Assembly: GCF_033807715.1 (NCBI RefSeq) | Contig: NC_084591.1 | Location: 49,839,415 to 49,903,414, forward strand | Length of the DNA stretch: 64,000 bases | Direction of reading: 5' to 3' | Origin: Cololabis saira | Taxonomy: Eukaryota > Chordata > Actinopteri > Beloniformes > Belonidae | Shown: positions 45,202 through 55,875 of the stretch, piece by piece | Numbering within the stretch: the stretch's first letter is position 1 | Layout: each line of letters opens with the position of its first letter | Notes under the pieces: generated by a model | The model's database searches: none | What the model was told of the DNA's origin: nothing | What the model saw: only the letters and a program-made list of their open reading frames with translations | Program-made: the position numbers and the translations under genes

Positions 45202-45908
45202 TTACAGACTCAATAAAAAGTGGTTAAAAACATTTGCAATGGTCTCATTACTGTAAATGGGCTCATTACAAACCTTAAGACAGTTTATTTTAGGATGCTT
45301 TTGCCTACTGGAATTGGTTAATCTGTTTATGTGTTGCCATAGTTTAGAGCTACAGCCATTGGCCTCTTCAATGAGTTTGGAGAAATAATTAGTCTTGGCC
45401 TTCCGCAACTCAGACACCACTTTATTCCTCAAGCTAGTATACATGAGATGGTCAGTGTTGTTTTTTGTTATTAAGGATCTTTTCAGAGCAAGATCTCGTT
45501 TTTTAATGATTTGAAGTATATCATTATTAAACCATGGAAGAGAGTATTTTTTGGGTTTACTTCTCCAGGTTTTTGTGTATTTATTTATTAGATTGCTTAA
45601 AGTAGAGGTAAAGCTTTTGACACTATAATTTAGATCTGGCTCTTTAGTTACTTTTTCCCAGTTGATTTTCTTCAGATCATGTTCAAAGTTAGCTATTTTT
45701 GATTTGGGAATTCCTGTTGTTAAAATGGAATTTTCCATTTTGTTATGATGAACTAGACGTTTTTTAGTTAGCTTTCTTACAATCAGTGTCATATTATGGT
45801 CTGAAAGTCCAGTAATAAGATTATATGTTTTTGTTATTCTTTCTGGCCTATTTGTAAAAATCAAATCTAAAAGAGTTTCACTGTTTCTAGTAATTCGAGT
45901 GGGTCTAT
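45202..45908 (-). pseudogene. LINE endonuclease end and linker
   Basis: From the insertion point: PTRITRNSETLLDLIFTNRP, then TGLSDHNMTLIV, the last motifs (LDLIF, SDHN) of an APE-type endonuclease, followed by the linker (WFNNDI, KAKTNYFSKLIE). The first endonuclease motifs lie at 56634-56945 beyond the inserted element. Confidence 0.8.
45903..45908. repeat. 6-bp TSD (GTCTAT) of the 10.7-kb element, left
   Basis: GTCTAT here and at 56628-56633. Removing the element and one copy restores a continuous LINE frame through Q-L-I-D-R-P-T-R. Confidence 0.9.
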
Positions 45909-46112
45909 GGTCCGTGTATCTTTTGGTCATTGGATTTTTCCGTCATGAGTGGGAATCAAAAAACAAAAAACGATTGGTTTATTTGATTTTCCTTTTAAAA
46001 CAAAAAACAAATATTGAATACACTGCATTTTTTCTTTTTCTGTGTTAATATGATTTAACAAAGATTCAAAATACGCTTTTATTTTCGTTTTCTATTTCAT
46101 ATAAGAAAAATG

Positions 46113-47452
46113 CATACCTGCCAACATTGGGCTGTGAAAAAGAGGGAGATTTTCTGGGGTAGCGGTTGGAATGCTCCACTCACAACATCCCCGCCCTGAT
46201 ATAAACAAGACGACTTTTAATTAGCTTTAAATCCATAGCTACAATGAAATGTGCTAAAATGTACCTCCCAAAATGATTCTACAGCCTTCTTGGAGCCAAA
46301 TAAGTTTAGTATTAATAACAATAAAATACAATATTTGTAGAATTTACCAGGTTCCTTTTGTCACCCAAGGACCTGTGGTAGTTGTAGTTTCAGACTTTGC
46401 AGCTTCAATCACTTTCTTGGAGGGTACATACTTGTGGCCAGGGCTGGTATGGTTAATCTTGCAAGAAAGGAGTGCGCAAAGAGTAGAATTATCCATACTC
46501 ATTGTGTTTTCTGTGAGGATCTTTTCCACCATGCTGAATGAGCTCTCTGAGCTTCATTGCTGTGAGGGATGCAGACCATTGCCTTCAACAGTGATGTCAG
46601 ATTTGTAAAGCTCTCCTCTTTCCCTAGAAGAACCCAGAACCTTCAACTCTCTCTTCCTGTGGGAGATCCTTGCTTGCTATGACTTGATTCTCCACCAACT
46701 CTTCACTCAGCTTTTTTTCAAAGCATTTTCTCAAACAAAACAAATTTTAAAATGTTCAAATAACAAAATAACATATTTTAACCATTTTTCCAAACAATAA
46801 AATAACTGAAAAAATCTGAAAAATGGTTCAAATATGTTATTTTGTAACTTGAAAATTTTAAAATATGTTTATGTAATGCTTTGCTGATGAGAGAATATGT
46901 TTCTCTATTTTTCTTGTTTTTGTGAGGGGGATATATATTGTTTTTCGGCACTACCTTGTTCTCTATAGCTGATATAACATGAATTACTTTGGGATCGATA
47001 AAGTTCTTATTTTTGCCATCTGAGAAAATTAAATATATTATATTTGGTGCCTAACTGTTACCCAAGTATATTAGTGCGTGTGTAAATGAATAAATGAGAC
47101 GTAAAACGTAAATTTCTTTGTAGAAAGGCGCTTTATGAAAATAAGTCCATTCACTTGTATTAGTTTACAGCGCAGTCTTGCCACATCCAATATGGCGGCG
47201 ACGTTGACGTATTGGCAGCTCCATGGGGCGGAGCTTGGACGTAGGCAGTGCGTTTGGGTTGGGTTGCCAGGTTTGTCAGGAACCCGTTAATATAATACAT
47301 CCATGCAGGAACCCCGACACGTGAAACACCATTGACTCATTTCACTTTAAAATCGGGAGATAAGCGGGAGAAATTACAAATCGGGAGCAGGGCGGGAGAA
47401 ATGGTTGAAAATCGGGAGACTCCCGCTTAAATCGGGAGTGTTGGCAGGTATG
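46113..47452. mobile_element. Element with 'catacctgccaaca' ends and 11-bp TSD, inside the left TIR
   Basis: Ends CATACCTGCCAACA/TGTTGGCAGGTATG, flanked by TAAGAAAAATG at 46102-46112 and 47453-47463. The uninterrupted sequence in the right TIR (about 56430) confirms the empty site. A minus-strand stretch at 46532-46344 (MVEKILTENTMSMDNSTLCA) resembles a transposase C-terminus. The long TSD would fit a Mutator-like element; the protein scrap reminds me more of hAT. A partial copy of element D (46740-47235) is included. Confidence 0.65.
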
Positions 47453-47526
47453 TAAGAAAAATGAAATCCCTAGTCAACAGGAAGGAAAAAACGAACCAAA
47501 AACAACCGTTTATTCATATTCGTGCA

Positions 47527-49388
47527 CCGGAAGCTGGCATTTACAACCGAGTGAACTTAGTTCTGGATATTTGACAGGCATTCCTGTGACAATTCTCTCC
47601 AGGGGAAGTTTGATTTTAATATTTTATTGGTCGGGTTTACGTGACTCGGAAATGGCTCTGTATGCTGCAGTTCGGGTAACCATGGCAACCATAGCGGCGC
47701 TGAAACAACAGATTAAGGATTATTTTTTAAAGATTGATTAAGGACTTGTTCCACAGCGGTTTGGCGCACAAACACATTTTCTGCACGTTGCAGCAGATGT
47801 GTCTCCTGCAAGGCTCAGAAATGAGCGTCAGAAGATTCTGTGCTCGGCATGATCTGAGGAGAAAAAGGCTACGCAGAGCTGGAGAGCGCTTTGATTCATC
47901 ATGGCCGAATGACCGGCTATCTGTCTTCACTGGGGGTGCATGCTGGAGAAGGTCGGGTTGGAAGAATTAATTTAGTCCCACGCGTGAGGAATCCACGTGA
48001 TTATCATTATATGTATAAATTGCACTGCAGCACAAACTGTACCTGACGCCTGAATTCATGGTATGGCTGATGGAGCTCTCTCAGGTTCTTCCAACCCGAC
48101 CTTCTCCAGCAAGCACCCCCATGTGAAGACAGATAGCCGGTATTGCGGCTTTCCTGTACTTTTAAGAGCCGCTTGAGAGTTTATTGTTAGGTCCTGTATA
48201 TTTGCATGACGCGCTGCTGACAGAGAAGTAGGCTACGCTGAGTCCGACAGAAGTTTTATGGCGTTTAATGACAAAACTCTGCCACAAACGGCCTTCCGAC
48301 ATGCTTAATGGGTTTTAAACGTGTACACTGCAAACGTGATCGGGGTGATCAGTGTTCAGTACAAAGCTGTCAACAAAAATTAGGCTACGGCTCCCAACTG
48401 TCCTAACTGCATGCGAGCGTCCGACTGTCGCGCCGCAATGCGTGGCATCGGACCCGCTCTGAACGCGTTATCGGCCCCACGTTCTACCACGTTCTTTTGA
48501 TTGACAGCTGAGACTCGCCTTTTAGAAGGCTGATTTATGGTTCCGCGTTACACCAACGCAGACCTTACAGCGTAGGGTACGCGGCGCGGTCACCGAACGG
48601 TGCGCGTCGCCGCGTACCCTACGCTGTAGGCTACGCCGTCGATTTTACGCGGAACCATAAATCAGCCTTTATTCACCCGCCCGTGCGCTCCTGAAAGAAA
48701 CTCCTAACATTAGCAGACTCCTAAAAGAGTAAAGGGGCAAGTAAAAGATGGGTGATTACTTGTAATCTCCCTACGTTTGTACTTTCTAAACAGAAAACAA
48801 GCTTATTATTCGGTGGAATAAGTGGGGAAAAAACCGAACAATTAATAACGGCGTGTGATTACGCAATCAAACAGCGAACAGCTGGAGTGCGGTGCAAACA
48901 TGTCAGCATGTCAGATCATTACTGGGATGTGGGGAAAAAGCAGAGGACACGATCAATCCGGCAGGATCCGGGACAAATTAAGCCCTAATAAGATTAAGAT
49001 AAGATTCTTATTATATCTTATTATCTTATCAGAACCTTCCAGCCTGGCGATCTCCCTCCAGCAGCTGCCACTTTATTGAAGTTCTTGTATTGAAATGACT
49101 GTTTCCTACAGCGCTTTACACTTTTTTTTCAACTTTCAACCGGCTTTCAACGCGAGCGACGGGAAGAAAATAGAAGCAGGGCGTGCGACAAAAGTCCAGC
49201 TCAAAACGACGCCGCGTCGCTCGCAACCAGTATAGACAGTGCAATAAAAAATAAAGCAATGGAACTGTTTTTGACGCTGACTCTCGCTCGCGTCGCATGC
49301 AGTGTGTATATTTGCAATATACTGTGGACATCTGAATAAAAACCTCATAAATAGATTGAATCAAAGCGCTCTCCAGCTCTGCGTGGGT
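47527..49388. mobile_element. Inserted hairpin-rich segment within the left TIR
   Basis: Absent from the right TIR, where the two flanks are about 60 bp apart. Contains inverted repeats 'cgcagagctggagagcgctt' (47871) versus 'aagcgctctccagctctgcg' (49366), and 'ggtcgggttggaagaa' (47952) versus 'ttcttccaacccgacc' (48087). A small perfect MITE sits at 48529-48668. No gene recognised. Confidence 0.6.
48529..48668. mobile_element. 140-bp MITE (ggctgatttatggttccgcg ends)
   Basis: About 25-bp terminal inverted repeats and an inner palindrome 'tacagcgtagggtacgcggc' versus 'gccgcgtaccctacgctgta'. No ORF. Confidence 0.8.
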
Positions 49389-49829
49389 CCGGGGATTAAA
49401 GTATAATTCGTTTTTTCATTAAAACCAAAAACGAAAAAAGAGAAACAGCGCCCCCATTTTCGTTTTTTCCTTTTAAATTCAAAACGGAAAAACGGATTCT
49501 GAAAAAACCAAAAAACCAAACAACCAAATCAAATAACGGCCGAAATTTGGTTTTTGTAAATTCCTTTTTTAATTTTTGTATGAATATGACGGCGGACAGA
49601 CCGGAAGCGGAAGTACAGTGTAATGCCGTCAAAATAATACAAACTTATTTTCGTACATATTATATTTATAATATCTTAGTATACAGTCTTATATGGCTTT
49701 ATAGACTTAACCTGTGAGAATGATACTGTTGCTTAGTTGTTTTATGATGTTTGTATAGTTTTAAATTGTTTAATGGTCGCTGCCACAGTTTGCTCCGTTG
49801 CCATGGCGACCACAGCGGCCGCCGCCGCC
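49389..49829. repeat. Inner part of the left TIR of the 10.7-kb element
   Basis: From 'gtccggggattaaagtataa' to 'ccacagcggccgccgcc', nearly identical to the complement of 55876-56310. Confidence 0.88.
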
Positions 49830-50170
49830 GGTGTTCTGTCAAATTATGCTACCCGGTGAATGCATGGATCTATTAATAAAATCTGATGAATGTCCTACTT
49901 TGCGTCAATGCGCATGCGCACCAGTCAACAGCGTCGACTTGACTAAAACAACACGGAATCGTCCTACAGCTGTTTAAGAAGAAAACTGTGAAAACGGTAA
50001 GAATTTAGTTTTTTTCTGCAACCAAATTGTAGTTTTCCATGTTTGCGTGCTAATTTAATGTTTCCTACAACCAAATTCCAACTTTCTTGTAGTTTTTCAT
50101 GTTTGCGTGCGTGTCGACCAGCCTTTGCATGACTTTTGTTAATTGAATATAAACTACCGTGTTGCAACGC
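49830..50170 (+). other. Possible promoter/first-exon region of the cargo gene
   Basis: Lies just inside the left TIR. 'gaaaactgtgaaaacg' is followed by a good donor 'gtaagaa' at 49997, which would fit a noncoding first exon. No coding capacity is seen. A 40-bp imperfect duplication ('gtagttttYcatgtttgcgt') follows. Confidence 0.3.
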
Positions 50171-50178
50171 CCTATAAG

Positions 50179-50992
50179 CAGTACTCGAGTTGTAAAAGAA
50201 AATCAGGGGGGATGGTGAATTTTTTTATCATATGGGGACAGATAATTTGTGCTGATTACAAATAATATAATATATTACAAATAATAGCACTGACCAAAAC
50301 ACCTGCAGAAATACTGCAGGAATGACATAGCAGCAGTTAAATGCAGCCTTCTGTAAGCTTTAAATATCCACTGGGCTTACATCAAATACATCAAAACACA
50401 ACAATAAAAAACACTTTTCTGAACTTATCAATATGACTCTGTCCTTCACAGGATAAGTAAAATGGATCACTGCAAAAACTCAAAATCTTAACAAGAATAT
50501 TTGTCTTATTTCTAGTTAAAATGTCTCATTTTAGTAAAAAAAAATCTCATTACACTTAAAACAAGACTCATCACTGGAAAAAACAACAATTTTCACCTGT
50601 TTCAAGTAGATTTTCACTTGAAATAAGTAGAAAAATCTGCCAGTGGAACAAGATTTTTTTGCTTGTAATAAGAAGATAAATCTTGTCCCACTGGCAGATT
50701 TTTCTACTTATTTCAAGTGAAAATTTACTTGAAACAGGTGAAAATTGTCAAATAAGTTATTTTTCTGGTGATGACTCTAAATGTTGAAATAGCAGTAAAA
50801 CCACATTCATTGATGAAATGACAAGGGATGGAAAGGGGGGGGGATGGCAGTTTTACAGGGGGGATGATTTTCACCGTTTTTATATCAGGGGGGGATGATT
50901 TTCACCGTTTTTATTTCAGGGGGGATGATTTGGACCGTTTTTATTTCGGGGGGGGATGCCATCCCCCCTCATCCCCCTCAACTCGAGTACTG
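50179..50992 (-). mobile_element. Family C hAT MITE with perfect 8-bp TSD
   Basis: Ends CAGTACTCGAGTTG...CAACTCGAGTACTG, flanked by CCTATAAG at 50171-50178 and 50993-51000. Two to three copies of the 30-bp module. The 8-bp TSD and CAG ends place the family in hAT. Confidence 0.9.
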
Positions 50993-51222
50993 CCTATAAG
51001 AGATGTAAATATGAGTAAATAGTAGGGTGGGGTGTAGTGCAAAAATAATAATAGTAATAACACTGGTAATGATAATAATGATGATAATAATAATGCATGT
51101 ATTGCTGTCATATGTTATATATAATATGTGCATGATATACAATATGCTATTTTTGGCTGCTTATAGCAGTCTTTCTATTGTATTATGTTTTAATTTTATG
51201 ACATTCTTTGTTCACATTTTAG

Positions 51223-52007
51223 GTAATAGATGCCTATTTGCACATCTTCATTGAAAAGCACAAGGCAAGTAAGAATAACATGTTCCAGGTTAGCATATAG
51301 GGTCCATTATTAGTCCTGTTAGATGGAGACCTAAGGACTCACGCGCAGAGAAATGAGCTCTGATATGCAGGATTTAATGTTATACTATACTATACTACTT
51401 TTCGGTGCACTGGATTCTTATGGTATGTCGGTACCTATACAGTTTTTTTGCTAACCTGACTTCAGAAAGTACTGTTTTGCTTACAGAAATTTAAATTGAA
51501 TTTTTTTAAAGATTGTCAACATCCCCAAGAAGGCCCTCATCCTTATTGATCCCTTTGGGAAAGAGGACTATTATTCAAGAAAAGTTCTCCACAACTGGAG
51601 GTAATCTGCACTACTCAAAATTAATGATTTACAATAAGAACTTGTATGGCTAAATGCTTAACTGTTTCTTATTCTGTGTTTCCCAGGAACTACCTTAAAA
51701 GGATGGAGAGAAGGGGCCGAGGCATGGCAGGTGGAGACTGTGCACCACAATAAACAGCAGGATGCCAGTAGCTGCGAAGTTTTAGTTATGAAGGTATTAA
51801 ATCATCATTTGGATAGCTGACTAGATAGATTATTACCAAATTAATGTCCTCTTCTTCCAACTTGGTGACTATGTGAATGTGGATAAAAACACTGCGTTTC
51901 AGTTTGCAGAAAACTTCATCACTGAGGAATCCACAGAGGTCGTCACCACAGCTGAGGCTTTGCATGAATACAGGAAGCAGATTGCCTGTAGCTGCTACAA
52001 AATCCGG
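51223..52007 (+). pseudogene. Ulp1-like (C48) cysteine peptidase exons of the cargo gene
   Basis: Exons on the plus strand with GT-AG borders: 51223-51288 (VIDAYLHIFIEKHK), one ending at 51422 (VHWILM, 5' edge unclear), 51512-51600 (IVNIPKKALILIDPFGKEDY), 51687-51793 (NYLKRMERRG, then VETVHHNKQQDASSCEVLVM) and 51903-52007 (FAENFITEESTEVV, ending YKIR). The His of HW, the Asp of IDPFG, the Gln of NKQQ and the Cys of SSCEV match the catalytic His-Asp-Gln-Cys layout of Ulp1/SENP and adenain-like peptidases, which cleave ubiquitin-like proteins. The family usually has CG after the catalytic Cys region; here Glu follows Cys. A one-base frameshift lies near 51725, between GGC and TGGCAG. The upstream exons and start are not found. 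Confidence 0.75.
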
Positions 52008-52243
52008 GTCAGTGTAAAAATGCTTGAATAATCAGTTGCCACAATGTGGTAATCACAATGACTACTACGACTACTGTTTTTTTCTGTACACATAATAAAG
52101 TGTACTTTTAAATACACATTTCATAATGGATGCTTTATATCTGTAGGTGCGCATGCTACAAAATGTAGAAATGTAAGAACAACAGAGATGCCTACACTGC
52201 TGTCAGTACACGCATAAAAAAAGGGTTCTTTATTCTTTTCAAG

Positions 52244-52547
52244 GCGATGCAAAAGATTACTGCATAGTGTGCGCCCTGCTGGAGTGCGATCCACAGCACA
52301 GCATGATAGGAATGGTAAACAGTTTTATAAAAGAATTATAATTGTTTTATGTGAAATGACTTTATGAATGTTACATTTTTTAAATTGTATTGTTTCTGTT
52401 ATGTTGTCTCACTAGGTGCAGTGTGGGACATGTCATCGGTGGGCCCATTTGGAATGCGCCAAATGGCCAATAAGATAACAACAATCGCCTTGACAGATGA
52501 AGAGGTGGCGTCTGTCAAGGCCACATTTAAATGTGTTATCTGCAGAG
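52244..52547 (+). pseudogene. PHD-finger exons of the cargo gene
   Basis: Exon 52244-52314 encodes DYCIVCALLECDPQHSMIGM; exon 52416-52547 encodes VQCGTCHRWAHLECAKW, then, after a frameshift at about 52470, LTDEEVASVKATFKCVIC. The spacing C-x2-C ... C-x2-C-x4-H-x2-C, with CVIC as the last pair, is that of a zinc-binding PHD finger, a chromatin reader or protein-binding module. Acceptor and donor sites are good (52242-52243 AG, 52315 GT; 52414-52415 AG, 52548 GT). Phase from the exon ending at 52007 does not fit without an extra small exon, possibly 52148-52173. Confidence 0.7.
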
Positions 52548-52620
52548 GTGTGTAAGATAAAACATAAAAGAGGTTGTTTAAGATTTTGGCAAATTATTCT
52601 ATTACAATAACCTCTATATC

Positions 52621-52741
52621 CAAATTGCGAATTTCCCCATTGTGGGACTAATGAAGGAATATCTTATCTTATCTTATCTTATCTTATCTTATCTTATCTT
52701 ATCTTATCTTATCTTATCTTATCTTATCTTATCTTATCTTT
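52621..52741 (+). mobile_element. LINE/SINE 3' tail with (ATCTT)n in an intron of the cargo gene
   Basis: 'aatttccccattgtgggact' followed by about 17 ATCTT units. Reverse of the insert at 41413. Confidence 0.75.
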
Positions 52742-53035
52742 AGTCACATGAGTAGGTTAATTTCCTGTAATTATCAGTATGTGTTGTTGTGTTCACTAAG
52801 CAACTCACGTCTGTCCCACAGATTTTAAAACAGACTGATAATTAAAGTGTCTGTTTTACCTACTCATATAACAATAGGGATTAAGGGGATAGATGGATTT
52901 CCTATATTTTGAGGCATCCCTGCATGAATTTGTGTATTGTCTATGAAATATGTAATAAGCCCTGTAATGCAATAACGAGATTTCAGTGAATATTGACATG
53001 AAGATACTGATATACAATTTTCATTCTTCTTGCAG

Positions 53036-53226
53036 ATCCAATGAAGGAGCCTGTAGTGGGCGCATGCTGCCGCAGCCTCATTGGTTGCAGAACATGTGTG
53101 GATGAGTGGGTGACTCATGAGCCCAGTTGCCCCAAATGAAGGGATGGGGAATTTCGGGTGAAAAGCTTCATCCTGACTGGCGTTGAAGACACTCTGAATA
53201 TTTTCAAAGACACTATTAGGGGATAA
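53036..53226 (+). pseudogene. RING-like terminal exon of the cargo gene
   Basis: Acceptor AG at 53034-53035. Joined to CVICR of the previous exon it reads DPMKEPVVGACCRSLIGCRT, then CVDEWVTHEPSCPK and a TGA at 53137-53139, then continues in frame RDGEFRVKSFILTGVEDTLN to TAA at 53224-53226. C-x2-C...C-C...C-x2-C...C-P-x-[C] is a RING/U-box-like zinc finger typical of ubiquitin or SUMO E3 ligases. The TGA stands where the last Cys is expected, so one point mutation has broken this copy. Confidence 0.72.
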
Positions 53227-53278
53227 ATAGTTTTTTTATTAAATTTTTTTGGTTCATAATAGTTCATGTTTTATTTGG

Positions 53279-53560
53279 TTGTCGTAGTGTCCTTGGGCAA
53301 GACACATTACCCAGCTTGCCCCGTGTGAATGTGTATGAATGTGTGTGAATGTTGGTGGTGGTCGGAGGGGCCGTTTGCGCGGAATGGCAGCCACGCTTCC
53401 GTCAGTCTGCCCCAGGGCAGCTGTGGCTACAAAACGTAGCTTACCACCACCAGAGAGAATGTGTATGAATGAATAATGGTCTAAGTGTAGCACTTTGAGA
53501 TTCATTGAATGGAAAGTGCGTTACAAGTTAAATGCATTATTATTATTATTATTGGTTGTT
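53279..53560 (+). mobile_element. tRNA-derived SINE, head-truncated
   Basis: 'ttgtcgtagtgtccttgggc', the central block 'ggcagccacgcttccgtcag', the tail 'gcactttgagattcattgaa' and (ATT)n. Fuller version of the SINE at 2474-2655. Confidence 0.8.
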
Positions 53561-53877
53561 TGGTTATTTTTGTTAATCTGTTAAGTTTATTCGTGTTCAT
53601 ATTAATAAATTAGAATTTGTTTGCACTCTTTTGTTTACTGAATACTCTGTTTCCTAAGTGGTGTGTTTGGGTTGAAGTGCTAGTTGTATTGGTTTAACAC
53701 ATCCCACGCACACATACTGTACATACAGTTTTGTTTAAACACATTCAAACCATTGAAATTATTCTCTACTTTGTCAATACACCTGCAACCTTTTGGCTGT
53801 TTTCAAATTGGCAAAATGTAAGGTCACATTACAGGGTCGGACATATTAACGTTATGTCAGGGTGTATTTTACTGCAA
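53561..53877. other. No gene recognised
   Basis: AT-rich sequence downstream of the cargo gene, possibly its 3' flank. Several AATAAA-like motifs ('attaataaattag'). Confidence 0.4.
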
Positions 53878-54445
53878 TCTGTAGCAATCCACGGGCCGGC
53901 CCAACTGTGAGGAGGACCACCGCATTATCTGTCCAGAGTCCTGGCGAAGAACAGACACCAAACTGAAGACCTAGCACTCTTGTATGGAGAGCCTGCTGGC
54001 ATACGGTATGGCAGTATGGTATGGGACCTGCACTGAGGCCGCCAGGAAGAGACTTCAGGGGGGAATCAAAGCAGCACAGAAGATTGCCGGGTGGCCTCTC
54101 CCCTCCCTGTCGAACTTTGGCACCTCCCGCTGCCTCAGCAGGGCACAGAATATCATTTAGGACGGACAGATCCCATCTAGGTTCTGAAATGTTTGACCTG
54201 TTGCCCTCTGGCAGTTGCTACAGGTGCATCACAGCACTCACAAACAGACTTCAAAACAGTTTCTTCCCCAGAGCTATAATCACCCTCATCTCTAATATGC
54301 ACTGACACAAATGTACACACACGTGCAATATATTGAACTGTGAATGCTGCTAAAATGATGTCTGAGTGAGGTTTATTGCTTTGTATTTGTGTTTTTGCAC
54401 TTTAAAGCCTCCAGAGATGCATAACGGTAATAAAGACTATTCTAT
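53878..54445 (+). mobile_element. LINE ORF2 C-terminal fragment
   Basis: Plus strand 53985-54300: MESLLAYGMAVWYGTCTEAA, RKRLQGGIKAAQKIAG, then in a second frame MFDLLPSGSCYRCITALTNR, LQNSFFPRAI. This is the C-terminus of a LINE of the same general type as 59848-61165. It has at least one frameshift and several stops. It ends at 'ggtaataaagactattctat'. Confidence 0.7.
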
Positions 54446-54969
54446 TGTCGTCTATTCTGAGCAGCCTAGTCTGGCTTAAAAACGAGCACATACACAATGA
54501 CAAAAACATATTACGCCTGTTTCAGACTCATTTACTAGACACACATAGACAATGTCGATCGATCCTCGTGCCCTGACACTGATCAGCTGTGTATCCCCTC
54601 TCTACCTGTCTACAATCCCCCGTCTACCTGTCTGTCTATAAACTATGCCATGTTTTTCCTTCCTCAGCATTGCAACATAACAAACTGTGATATGAATCAA
54701 TCCGAAATAATGAGAGATTAATCAAGAAAACCTTGCAAATTCATGCAAAAAAAATGTCATTGAAATGCTACTTCTGTAGCAGTAGCAGTCTAATACAACG
54801 TTGACCATTGTTAACGTGCATAAATTAAACTTCGGTAGGCTATCTCTGTGGAATCTGCCCCAGAGAGCGGCATCAGCCGTGGCATCTCTGTGGCAGCCTG
54901 ATCAGCTGTATCACCTATCTACCTGTCACTAATCATGACACACACCCACATTCACACAAACACACAACA
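54446..54969. other. No gene recognised
   Basis: Contains a direct repeat of 'tgatcagctgt' with 'cctctctacctgtc'/'cacctatctacctgtc' (54581-54620, 54898-54930). Nothing coding. Confidence 0.45.
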
Positions 54970-54977
54970 GTTGTAAT

Positions 54978-55746
54978 CAGTACTCGAGTTGAGGGGGGAT
55001 GAAGGGGGATGGCATCCCCCCCTGAAATAAAAACGGTCCATCCCTCCTGTAAAACTGCCATCCCTCCTTTCCATCCCTTATGTCATTTCATCAATGAATG
55101 TGGTTTTACTGCTATTTCAACATTTAGAGTCATCAACAGAACACCAGAAAAATAACAGCAGAAAAAGAACTTATTTGACCATTTTCACCTGTTTTGAGTA
55201 AATTTTCACTTGAAATAAGTAGAAAAATCTGCCAGTGGGACAAGATTTATCGTCTCATTACAAGCAAAAAAAATCTTGTTCCACTGGCAGATTTTTCTAC
55301 TTATTTCAAGTGAAAATCTACTTGAAACAGGTGAAAATTGTTGTTTTTTTCCAGTGATGAATCTTGTTTTAAGTGTAATGAGATTTTTTTTACTAAAATT
55401 AGATATTTTAACTAGAAATAAGACAAATATTCTTGTTAAGATTTTGAGTTTTTGCAGTGATCCATTTTACTTATCCTGTGAAGGACAGAGTCATATTGAT
55501 AAGTTCAGAAAACTGTTTTTTATTTTTGTGTTTTGATGTATTTGATGTAAACCCAGTGGATATTTAAAGCTTACAAAAGGTTGCATTTAACTGCTGCTAT
55601 GTCATTCCTGCAGTATTTCTGCAAGTGTTTTGGTCACTGCTATTATTTATAATATATTATATTATTTGTAATTAGCACAAATTATCTGTCCCCATATGAT
55701 AAAATCCACCATCCCCCCTGATTTTTTTTTTACAACTCGAGTACTG
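54978..55746 (+). mobile_element. Family C hAT MITE, TSD GTYGTAAT
   Basis: Ends CAGTACTCGAGTTG...CAACTCGAGTACTG; flanks gttgtaat (54970-54977) and gtcgtaat (55747-55754), one mismatch. Opposite orientation to the copy at 50179. Confidence 0.88.
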
Positions 55747-55875
55747 GTCGTAATGTTATGTTGTGACGTCGTGCTACTGTTAAACTGTAGCATTTTTGAG
55801 TGGACGTCCTCTGGAGCAGGGGTTCCCAACCTTTTTTGTGCCAAGGACCAGAGTCTGGAGTACATGGGAAAGCCT

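Larger units (their letters stand above)
43275..45908 (-). mobile_element. CR1/L2-like LINE, 3' part (RT and C-terminus), minus strand
   Basis: 3' end at (ATT)n 43275-43300. ORF2 pieces read 45908 down to 43514 with frameshifts near 45200, 44080 and 43820. It continues, after the 10.7-kb insertion, at 56634-56945. A 44-bp piece of the L2 3' UTR (43815-43858) is inserted near the C-terminus. Confidence 0.85.
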
